From Paragonimus westermani (Eukaryota; Platyhelminthes; Trematoda; Plagiorchiida; Troglotrematidae), in NCBI GenBank assembly GCA_008508345.1, contig QNGE01001292.1, positions 100,583-164,582 on the forward strand: 64,000 nt of DNA, in the 5' to 3' direction. Below the pieces are notes generated by a model. The model ran no database searches and was not told where the DNA came from. It saw only the letters and a list, made by a program, of their open reading frames with translations. The position numbers and the translations under genes are program-made. How positions within the stretch are numbered: position 1 is the stretch's first letter; every line of letters starts with the position of its first letter. Shown here piece after piece: positions 26,815-35,824 of the stretch.

Positions 26815-29573
26815 GATGCAGCTTCCCAGGTATACAGACCAATGAACAACCTTCATGACTACATTATCTAACATCAAATCTACTTGATCAAAGCAATCCT
26901 GCAGAACGGCTTTGCATTTTGAGGCTGCAAACCGCATTCCCAAGTATTTAGCAGAGCGCGAAATGGCGTCTAGCGTCGCTTGTGCTGATTGAAGGTTGTC
27001 AAAAAGCAACACCTTGTCGTCAGCATAATCAAGATCAGTCAGTCTTTCACCAGATAGGAGGTCCACACCGGCATCTTGTGAGTGCCAGAGACAACCCTCC
27101 ATTATTTAGTCCATGACGAATTAAACAAAAATGATGACAGCGGACAGCCTTGACGTGCGCCACCCATGGTGATGAAACTGTCAGATAGCTCACCGTAAAC
27201 CCCAATCTGAGCTGAAGTATGGGAATAAAGTGCCGACAGTATGCTCATGCACTTGGTCGGCATACCTCCGCGCTTGAGCGATTCTGAAAGTGTAGATCGA
27301 TCCACTGAATCGAACGCACCTTTATAGTCGAGAAATACAACAATTGTTGGCCGGCGATATACATGACCCTACTCCAGAATTTGATGAAGAGTAAAAGTGT
27401 GATCCACTCATCCCTGCCCGGGGCGAAACTCTGCCTGTTCTTCCCTAATGTTTACTTCAGGGGCTGCAGTAAGTCGGCGAAGTATAATGGATGCTAGAAC
27501 CCTAGAAATGACTGAGGTCAAACTAATTCCCCCATGGTTTTCGCGAAAGCCCTGATATCTTTCTTGAATATAGAAACTATTATCGGGAGAGGATAGTTTC
27601 CATCGTCCACACACGTTGAAACAAATGAGTCAAAGCATCTACTAACGCCTCTCCCCCTTCTTTGAAAAGTGCTGACACAACGTCATCCGGACCAACAGCC
27701 TTATTACGCTTGAGAGCCGCAATGCAATTGCGACCAGGGCACTACATTACAAGTTTGTGGTGGCAACGCGGTAGAAGCAGGAGGCCAGTTAAATCGACCC
27801 TCATAGTGTTACCTGTAACTACACTGAGTATGCGTGATCTGTTGTTACGTTTAAATAAAACACATGAACTTCGGAAGACGTTGGGAAAAGTGTGAGTTAT
27901 CTCATAAAAACCCGAGCTGAAGCACCAAACACTGGGAAAGTGTGTATAATCGCATGCGTTGGCAGCGGTCTGTTCAACAACTAGTGAGATTCAATTTGTG
28001 TAAAAGTTCAAGATATGTGGCAGACGATAGTTGTTAGCATCGAGCGGGACAGCCGAATGTGATGCCGTTTTGTACGTCACTGATGGAGAATGTTGACATT
28101 TTTCTGCTTGGACTGTGACAACGACATACTACGATTGTGCGTACGATTCAAAAATCGTAGCATGTTTCGGGCCATCGCTTTTTTCCTTTATGTCCCGATT
28201 CAGCCAGAAAATTTGGAAACGTACCTTGTCAAGTATGGAAGTGGTTGGAAGTGTTGTTCACTACCGAAGATCAGGCAGGACAGCGTGTTGGAAAACGATG
28301 TTATTGAAGTGCAAACCTCAAAAAATTATTTTTCTTCAAAGTACGTGCTTGTGGCTGTTGTCGTTTGACAAAATACAGTCTCCAACTACTCCACATACTC
28401 ATCGTTTCGCGGATATTCAATCCACGCTGAGCTGCTACATGGTTCGTACTACTCTCATCGGCTTAAATCGCATAAGGGAAAACTACAAAATTAGTGTAAA
28501 CACTCTCATATCGGTAAGATTTCAACTAACTTCCGCACTTGCCAGTTTGCTAGGTTGTTGGTTGCCGGCAGTATTTTCGGAAACACCGAGTGTGTACATT
28601 TTTGCTTAAACATTTACCCGAAATTCTTGATATCACCCGATGTGTCTTCATTCAATTCGTTCTAGGTAAACCCAGTATGGTACGTTTTCCACGGAACATT
28701 TTTCTGTAATTCACAAGTGACACACCGCATTTCGTCAGTGATCATCTGCCTCAGGAACTTTCCGTATGGTTTTGCTGTTGGCTACGTGGAATTTGTGCAA
28801 ACATGATCATAATCTGTTTATTGTCTTCGCTACCTCTGATGTAAACATATATGTATTAGTATCAAACCCTAGATAACCTCGTCTATTTTCGACCACATCT
28901 CGCTTGGTTTTTATCAACATACAGTTGCCTTCACCTTTGTGAACTAGTTTAAAATTAACCGATCAACAAACTATGACGTATTTATAGCCGGACTTCAAAC
29001 ATGTTCATTTCCAGTGTATAACGTGGTATAAATGAAATGCTTCAAAACAACTAACAATTGAACGTTATTCAACACTGTATGCAAAATGGCCTATTCGTCA
29101 ACGTATAGAATATTGTTCTGGAATCATACGGCAGCACTCAGTTATCAGTTACTTCACCCCGTACGTTGACCTCACTGTGATTTGGTCAAATGTGATATCA
29201 GTTCAGCCAGTATTGGTCTAAACCAGTAGCAAATTTCCCGCACAATGCGGCATTCTGACTCTTAGCACTGAAATATTGTCCTTCTTCATAAAACTGAAAT
29301 GAAGCTAATCGATTCCCATTTCTGGCATTAGCTTTTTTTCCATACGCTCCTAAAAAATAATGTGGCAATTTCTATTAACTATCCTATAAGGCTTTCACTC
29401 TTGCGGACCTAGTCAAAAGAATCTGTTTGCGCACATTTTTAAGAACGGTATAATGATTAATGTGCACGTGATGCTTACCATTTCCGAGCATCTCTGGAAG
29501 ATGACGATATCAGTTAGTGTAACACGGTGTAATTGTACACTGAATACACTGGATACGAAATGTGTTGGTGGAA

Positions 29574-29604
29574 CTGCAATTGGTGCAGCGCAAGCCAATT
29601 GCAG
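29574..29604. repeat. Perfect 10-bp inverted repeat
   Basis: CTGCAATTGG at 29574-29583 and CCAATTGCAG at 29595-29604 are exact reverse complements separated by 11 bases. No associated element is seen. Confidence 0.6.
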
Positions 29605-30067
29605 TGAGGGCTAAGCGCAGGCGTCCTTTGGCTTCGGTCAATGTGACAGGCTAATCCGAATCGGATGCCGCGAACCGATTGTACAACGCGAATGACCTAG
29701 GATAACACACTTTGCCCGAGGGTAACGGATAGCAGTATCTAAATAACATTGTGATTGCTTCTCAATTTTTTTCAGTCCATGCTGATTGCTGAATATGTAA
29801 AAATGTAACATAGGGCGGCTGAAATGTGTGGAAAATCTGACGACAAGATGCAAGATCTCAAACTCTTTAGGCCTATTGGCAAACAAATCTATAGCAAAAA
29901 TAATTCACGTTAAGCCTCGAAGCCAACTTTGCCCGTTGATTTCAAGTTGTTCAGTTAATACATGTGTAACCATATATATGTGTATAGTGTCTGATAAGTT
30001 CTGGTGGGAAGGTATGGTGATTATCCTGAAAGTGTTTGTGAAATATCTCCTAAGAGAGTAAAAGTTT

Positions 30068-30126
30068 TAAGATATCCGCACCAAATTTAGTAAGAATGAA
30101 GTTGAACTATTTGGGAGTCGTGTTTA
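30068..30126 (+). repeat. 59-base dispersed repeat, copy 1
   Basis: This segment matches 50035-50093 with 7 differences in 59 positions and no gap, on the same strand. The flanks do not match. It is presumably part of an unidentified transposable element family. Confidence 0.75.
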
Positions 30127-31646
30127 TGGTTTGCATGGATCGAATCTTTTTGCTAAACTTAAGCTTCTGGAACTCTTCCTGCTTTCGGCAACAGCACGCA
30201 ATCCTCCCTTCCATTTTCTTTGTCTTATATATCCAAGGCATGCACATGTACGATTCTAGTTTGTAGAATACATGTCGAATTGCTCCTATTCACTGTGGCT
30301 ACCGATGGCTAGAAGGGGTGATAAAACATTGAGATGATGACTTTGACACGGTATATGAACGTTGTGACCATTCCAATGTGAAACGCTAGGAGTTACCGTT
30401 TAGTTGTATAGGGAGTCCTTGACCATCGGTACCACTGTTTGGAAACCCTCCCTAACACAGCAATGTGATACAATACACGATGAGTCTGCATTCATTGTGT
30501 TCTTAATTTTTCTTAGTTAACTCTTTTTTCTTATCTCTCATACCCTGCAATTGGTTGTCAGGATCAAAGCCAACCAAAACCACTGTGTTTACGGTTACGG
30601 CTGAATGTTTAAAGTAGTGATGATGAAGAGTTGTCAAAAAAAACTGCACAGTAAAAATACAACACGTTGATAACCCAAAGTTCCGTCAGCACATACGCTA
30701 ATCAATAAATTGCTTATATTTCATATGTACTATTCCAGGGCTGTGTATTTTATGCAGCAACTAATATCATCATAAATATCTGCACTGATATAACCTAGTA
30801 ACTGCAACAATCGGGACTAGGGACTTCGAATTACCCTAAAAATCGTGGTGGAGTTGAAACCTCCCACGTAAGTAATACGATCTCTTACTGGTAGCAGTAA
30901 GCAGTTCTTGTTCGTGAGACAAGAGACCGTATCTATGGATGTACAACAGTGTGAAAGAAATCAAAGTCTGTAACTGGTTTATCGCACTGGCACTTGCGCG
31001 ATCAAACTGTAGGCTGATTGATACAACACAAAACAATGAACTTAGCAACTAACGGGAAGTTTAACATTAAGGCTTTTTTCAACTCTGATATGTTGTCTTT
31101 AACGCAACTGTTGGACTGGTTTCCTATGACATCTTCTAATGTGTCGGGGTTTAGGGAAACGATGACTCAAATAGATTTTCACCAGAGTAACACCCTTTGC
31201 AATGGACGACATGTTATTGTGTGTCTTATATGGAAGAAGAAGTGTAACAGTGTACCAGCCGGAACAATTCTCTGGATGAACCTGATGAAATTCTTGACAG
31301 GCACTGGCTAAGGTGTCGGAAGTGTGCAAAATATCATACTAGGTCAAAATACCAATACCAATACAGCCACTTTAGCACTGCCTGTAGTCCTCATAGTTAT
31401 TACTTAATTTTCTTAAATCAAGTTGCTGCCATATGGTAGCATTATGTACTGTTATGCTCTACGGTGTGCGCGACATTTCTATCTACTGTTTGATGGATCA
31501 CTCTTATAGTATACTTTGCTTAATGGACCAGATCTACAACAAAATTTCTATGCAGGTTTTCTAGCAAGCCATAGTTTTATTTAGGAGGTAGAAAGATCAA
31601 AGACCTTGCTTTCTTCTCGCTTCAATGTTTACAGAATGAAACTTAC

Positions 31647-31845
31647 TGATCACTTCATGGGTGAACGGAGAACGGTAGTTAGGAAGGAAACGAATTAAGA
31701 TTAAAGCAATCAGATAAGGAAAGCCGACCCACTGAAGCAACAGAGTGATAAAACAAGCTACAAGCAGAACAAACACCCATGCGTGCAGTGAGGAAAAGAA
31801 CACAAAGATACACAGCGAGACCCATATATTGACCCGTAGAGATGC
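31647..31845 (-). CDS. Possible exon of a membrane protein (uncertain)
   Basis: A minus-strand open frame reads two hydrophobic stretches, VSLCIFVFFSSLHAWVFVLL and ITLLLQWVGFPYLIALILIR, followed by FLPNYRSPFTHEVIS. It starts just after an AG at 31846-31848 and ends at a consensus splice donor (GTAAGT, plus-strand positions 31646 down to 31641). The pattern His, hydrophobic helix, FP, second helix, Arg, LP, FTxE loosely recalls the last transmembrane exon of SLC4 bicarbonate transporters. The spacing between helices is about four residues short, however, and no neighbouring exon was found. It lies inside the duplicated segment, so the same frame appears at 32781-32979. It may equally be a chance hydrophobic open frame. 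Confidence 0.22.
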
Positions 31846-32101
31846 TCAAAGTGGGTTGACAAGTAAACCGTTACTCATGTTCTCCTTGCCGCGGAAACAC
31901 TTCGTCGGTCAGTAGTATCTGTGTCACATTCTGACTCAGGCAATATTCGATATTATTGTGATGGGTCTTTGTAATTACTGACTTTGTATCCAGTGATTTT
32001 CACGCCATATATGAACTACTGGGTTATATAGTGTGGGTCATACTGGTGCGCATTCAATTTGAACATTTTTGGTTCACTGATGAGTAGTCGGGGGTTTGGT
32101 T

Positions 32102-32209
32102 TATTTTCAAGTTGACCATCATTCACAGTTGATCGCAGCCTTCGCATTCAGATAGACTTTCCAGCCAGCCTCTTTCGAAAAGAAGCACTAGACTCGAGTT
32201 TCGCTCTCA
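32102..32209 (-). mobile_element. Tail of hammerhead SINE, cut by the assembly gap
   Basis: This is the 3' part of the same SINE that is complete at 33236-33446. It stops at the gap inside the stem II loop of the hammerhead motif (32185-32209 carries only the second half of the ribozyme). It is not an independent insertion if the flanking duplication is an assembly overlap. Confidence 0.85.
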
Positions 32210-32408
32210 NNNNNNNNNNNNNNNNNNNNNNNNNNNNNNNNNNNNNNNNNNNNNNNNNNNNNNNNNNNNNNNNNNNNNNNNNNNNNNNNNNNNNNNNNNN
32301 NNNNNNNNNNNNNNNNNNNNNNNNNNNNNNNNNNNNNNNNNNNNNNNNNNNNNNNNNNNNNNNNNNNNNNNNNNNNNNNNNNNNNNNNNNNNNNNNNNNN
32401 NNNNNNNN
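32210..32408. other. Assembly gap (199 N)
   Basis: Unknown bases joining two contigs. The sequences on either side overlap by 935 bases, so the true gap is probably zero or negative. Confidence 0.99.
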
Positions 32409-33343
32409 GATGAACCTGATGAAATTCTTGACAGGCACTGGCTAAGGTGTCGGAAGTGTGCAAAATATCATACTAGGTCAAAATACCAATACCAATACAG
32501 CCACTTTAGCACTGCCTGTAGTCCTCATAGTTATTACTTAATTTTCTTAAATCAAGTTGCTGCCATATGGTAGCATTATGTACTGTTATGCTCTACGGTG
32601 TGCGCGACATTTCTATCTACTGTTTGATGGATCACTCTTATAGTATACTTTGCTTAATGGACCAGATCTACAACAAAATTTCTATGCAGGTTTTCTAGCA
32701 AGCCATAGTTTTATTTAGGAGGTAGAAAGATCAAAGACCTTGCTTTCTTCTCGCTTCAATGTTTACAGAATGAAACTTACTGATCACTTCATGGGTGAAC
32801 GGAGAACGGTAGTTAGGAAGGAAACGAATTAAGATTAAAGCAATCAGATAAGGAAAGCCGACCCACTGAAGCAACAGAGTGATAAAACAAGCTACAAGCA
32901 GAACAAACACCCATGCGTGCAGTGAGGAAAAGAACACAAAGATACACAGCGAGACCCATATATTGACCCGTAGAGATGCTCAAAGTGGGTTGACAAGTAA
33001 ACCGTTACTCATGTTCTCCTTGCCGCGGAAACACTTCGTCGGTCAGTAGTATCTGTGTCACATTCTGACTCAGGCAATATTCGATATTATTGTGATGGGT
33101 CTTTGTAATTACTGACTTTGTATCCAGTGATTTTCACGCCATATATGAACTACTGGGTTATATAGTGTGGGTCATACTGGTGCGCATTCAATTTGAACAT
33201 TTTTGGTTCACTGATGAGTAGTCGGGGGTTTGGTTTATTTTCAAGTTGACCATCATTCACAGTTGATCGCAGCCTTCGCATTCAGATAGACTTTCCAGCC
33301 AGCCTCTTTCGAAAAGAAGCACTAGACTCGAGTTTCGCTCTCA
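32409..33343. repeat. 935-base segment, second apparently identical copy (right contig start)
   Basis: It starts at the first base after the gap and matches 31275-32209 throughout, including the hydrophobic open frame and the SINE tail. After 33343 the sequence runs on through the rest of the SINE, which the left contig lacks. Confidence 0.9.
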
Positions 33344-33446
33344 TTAGAGCTCGTCAGTAGTGCACATCCTTGCCACGACCGGGATTTGAACTCCGGCCAT
33401 TCCAATCATGAGGCAACCGTGTTGACCACTGCGCCATTGACCTCAC
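33236..33446 (-). mobile_element. tRNA-derived SINE with hammerhead ribozyme, copy 1 (best preserved)
   Basis: Read on the minus strand, the element begins near 33446. An A box TGGCGCAGTGG (33436-33426) is an exact fit to the Pol III tRNA consensus, and a B box GGAGTTCAAATCCC follows (33394-33381). The non-tRNA body then carries a hammerhead ribozyme (33371-33314). The tail runs on to an A-rich AACTTGAAAATAAA near 33236. No open frame is involved; such elements are transcribed by RNA polymerase III and copied by a LINE partner. Three other copies in this window align along the same length of about 210 bases. The combination of a Pol III head and a hammerhead body resembles schistosome Sm-alpha repeats; that relation is inferred from architecture only. 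Confidence 0.9.
33314..33371 (-). ncRNA. Type I hammerhead ribozyme, intact core (SINE copy 1)
   Basis: On the minus strand every invariant position is present. Stem I strand GCACTA (33363-33358) is followed by CTGACGA, stem II GCTCT with loop AATG and AGAGC, GAA, a palindromic stem III ACTCGAGT (33333-33326), cleavage base C (33325) and TAGTGC (33324-33319). GCACTA and TAGTGC pair perfectly. An outer stem I helix AAGGA/TTCTT (33371-33367 with 33318-33314, one G-U pair) extends it with a three-base TGT bulge, of the kind used for stem I-stem II tertiary contacts. Stem III can form only about two pairs within one molecule, which is typical of retroelement hammerheads thought to cleave as dimers. 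Position 7 is C, a position where any base is tolerated. Confidence 0.85.
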
Positions 33447-35629
33447 ATTAGGCATGACCGAATTATCAAATCTGAACGCTCAACCGCTCCCGATTGCGAG
33501 CAACTCTTCATATTTTCGTGTAATCGTGAAAAGTAACATTGTTGATTTCACGATGCTGGGTGAGTCACCGGCAAAAAACTGGGACACCAACCCGCAGTGC
33601 TGTTCCACCATTAACTGTCGAACCCGATCTAACAAGAATTCTGCACGTTAATTTGAGTTTGTTCACAATTATGTAATATTTCAGCTGCCGACTCGCTTGC
33701 TCATCAACACCAAATTGGCGGCATTTTCTCGATGGGACAAAGCGTAACCAACTTGTGTCCTAATCGTTTGTACAAAACAGGAGGAAAAAAGATGTACGTT
33801 CCGCTTCCATAAGTTGACTGCGCAAATTCCGATCTATACTCTGACATCGCAGTTATTTGGACAAAGAATTGGGAAACATTTCTCATACGATGTATTCTTC
33901 AAGCACGTTGTATCGCATCTCATCACGTGCACACCACAGTCTGTGAGTGTAAACTTGTTTTAATATGGGTAGGTTAATTTAATAAACAATAGCTGCGTGT
34001 GTGTAAGATACTTATGCTATTGTAATTGTTCGAATCTCAGTTTATCAGATCACACCGTAATCCGAAAAATCGCAAGTGTGCTGATCAAATCAGTCCACAT
34101 TTTAACTCAGCGGGGCAATTTTGAACTTCATTCTGATTAATGTAACTCACAAGTAACAATTCTTAACCAGTCTACCTGAATGCTGTTGAAATGGCGTAAC
34201 AAAACAACTATTTATCAAAACAGTTCAAGAAGCTGATAGGAAAAACACAAGTTTTACACAGGTTTTGTTAGGGATTGTAGTTATAATATAACCGACCGTA
34301 CACACATCAATACTGTTGTATTTAATGAAAAAAAGATTCTCTAAATGCTGAACAAACAGTTTCTTCACGTCACTATCTCTGTTTTGGATAATTCGTTGGC
34401 AGTAGCTGGAATGCACTATTTTGCACAGGTATTCTAAATATGTTAGTTCATCCTTAATGCATAAGAAGATGCTGACTAGACCAAGTGACTGTTATTGAGC
34501 GAACGACTAGCTCCATATTTAGTTTCAAAATGCGGTGGAAAAGTACGAATGCTGTCAAAACTGCAGTACGAATCATTTTCACAACAGAGCGGCACAACCA
34601 GAACATCAACGCGAATGCACGCATATAGTCTACAGATGTGTCACTTTCAAGGAGAATACTTTATCTGACATACTCTAGGCCAGTGTTCGTATCCAGTGAG
34701 CAGCGCAACCACGGCAAGCTCTATGGTTTTAAATGAGCAAGGTCAAAGTGATCTAACGGTCGCATATGGATGGACGCTCTTCTTCCTCTCACCCACAGTA
34801 TCACTGAGGTGTGCGCAGTACACATTCTAAGTGACTTTTGCTAGAGTCACATCGCTAAATCTACTAGGTATCGAATTCTAGCACAGACCGGTTGGATAGA
34901 AAGCCGTACTGTGTTTGGAATCACGGTTAAAATCTACCGTTATTCAGTTGTGTTCAGATTGGTCGTATTTGATGTCGTGATGATTTAGCAAATCATTTAT
35001 TTTGTTCGTTTACTCATTTTAATATTGAAAATTTACCTAGGTACTAACGATGTTTACATGAAATTCGTTTTGTGTGCACACTTCACAATGATTCACTGCA
35101 TATTATGATACGTTTCAGTTCAGTGAGCTAATTTATTTTTCAGACTTAACTATCTTCGGGAGGAATTTTTGTGCTAATTACTGACTGCGGCTGTCGACTG
35201 TTTCAGGTGTGTGTTGAGTACCATAGAGGTTAGATTATTTTAACCGCTGTGTTGATTATCGCGCCTGTTTCATTTTCGATAGACTTAATTATTCCGCAAT
35301 TCCATGAACGGTTCTCAAGTGAACTAAACCTATGTAAGTCGGTATCTCTATGGTGACCGTATTCAGATTCACATTTGTCCCGATAGAGACCAACCAAATT
35401 GAGCATTGACGAACAAAGACTGTTGAACAGAATCGTTTGATACTTGTGTTGGTATGTGAAAGCAAAGTCTGAGTAGCTCAGGTCTGCTGCATGTGCGGCC
35501 AAAGTATTCAATCCCAGTGATGGGTTACAAACAAAGGGCTGAGAGACACGCGACATCTATATGTTATCCTGTGACGAATCTAAATCTTATTACCAGTTGG
35601 TAGCAAGGGGTTTCGGTTCTCATATAAAT
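33447..35629. other. No recognisable gene
   Basis: Only short open frames. A tRNA-like pair of boxes near 35466-35525 (TAGCTCAGG, then ATTCAATCCC) was noted, but the spacing is too short for a tRNA. The 108-codon minus-strand frame at 35230-35556 overlaps it and matches nothing I know. Confidence 0.45.
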
Positions 35630-35824
35630 TAAAAATCACTCACTACTGGCCGCAGCTGTCGCATTCTCAGAGAATTTCCTGTCAGTCCTTTTCGAAAAGA
35701 AGCTCAAGACTCGAATTTCGCTCTTGTCGGAGCTCATCAGCATTGCATATCCTTGCTATGAACGAGACCAAAACTCCGGCCATGCTTTTATTAGGCAATC
35801 ATGTTTATCTTTCATCGGTGACCA
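35630..35824 (-). mobile_element. Hammerhead SINE copy 2, decayed
   Basis: On the minus strand the B-box region reads GGCCGGAGTTTTGGTCTCG, with the Pol III box destroyed, and the A-box region is barely recognisable. The ribozyme and the following body CTTCTTTTCGAAAAGGACTG align clearly with the other copies. The 5' end near 35824 and the 3' end near 35630 are approximate. Confidence 0.8.
35697..35754 (-). ncRNA. Hammerhead ribozyme, core kept but stem I damaged (SINE copy 2)
   Basis: The core CTGATGA, GAA and A...T C are all present, and here position 7 is the canonical T. Stem II keeps four of five pairs. The inner stem I strands GCAATG and TTGAGC no longer pair beyond the outer two positions, while the outer AAGGA/TTCTT helix remains. 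Stem III is ATTCGAGT. Cleavage activity is probably weak or lost. Confidence 0.7.

Larger units (their letters stand above)
26371..27820 (-). mobile_element. RTE-type non-LTR retrotransposon (LINE), 5'-truncated and broken
   Basis: The minus strand encodes the reverse transcriptase of an RTE-like LINE, similar in motif wording to flatworm SR2-type elements. In order from about 27815: HFNWPPASTALPPQ, ALKRNKAVGPDDVVSALFKE, HGGISLTSVISRVLASIILR, EEQAEFRPGQG, then a stop. Next come VDHTFTLHQILE, a stop, and VYRRPTIVVFLDYKGAFDSV (motif A aspartate). SFITMGGARQGCPLSSFLFN is motif B. After a frameshift near 27100, TDLDYADDKVLLFDN is motif C with YADD intact, followed by AASKCKAVLQD and YLGSCISGG. 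The thumb region EARIPKAMTVFANLRHLWR and SRVYTTTVRALF continues to about 26660 with stops. The endonuclease half is absent, as expected for 5' truncation. The 3' end is placed at a short ATG/GTG-type microsatellite at 26373-26397. Confidence 0.88.
27821..31274. other. No recognisable gene; small repeats only
   Basis: Two overlapping open frames at 28090-28368 (92 codons) and 28115-28609 (164 codons, the longest in the window) match no family I know. A perfect 10-base inverted repeat with an 11-base loop is at 29574-29604. A 59-base dispersed repeat is at 30068-30126 and listed separately. Confidence 0.45.
31275..32209. repeat. 935-base segment, first of two apparently identical copies (left contig end)
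   Basis: The segment recurs at 32409-33343 with a constant offset of 1134. I found no difference in the parts compared. It ends exactly at the run of N, and the second copy begins exactly after it, so this is most simply an unmerged overlap between two contigs. Confidence 0.9.

Noticed and set aside
28115..28609. Longest open frame in the window, 164 codons
   Set aside because: No family resemblance, it overlaps another open frame at 28090-28368, and no splice or transcript evidence is visible. It may be chance.
32781..32979. Second copy of the hydrophobic minus-strand frame
   Set aside because: It lies in the duplicated contig overlap and is not counted as an independent exon.
35466..35530. 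tRNA-like A box and B box on the plus strand
   Set aside because: The boxes are about ten bases too close, and no acceptor or T-arm pairing supports a tRNA or a SINE head.
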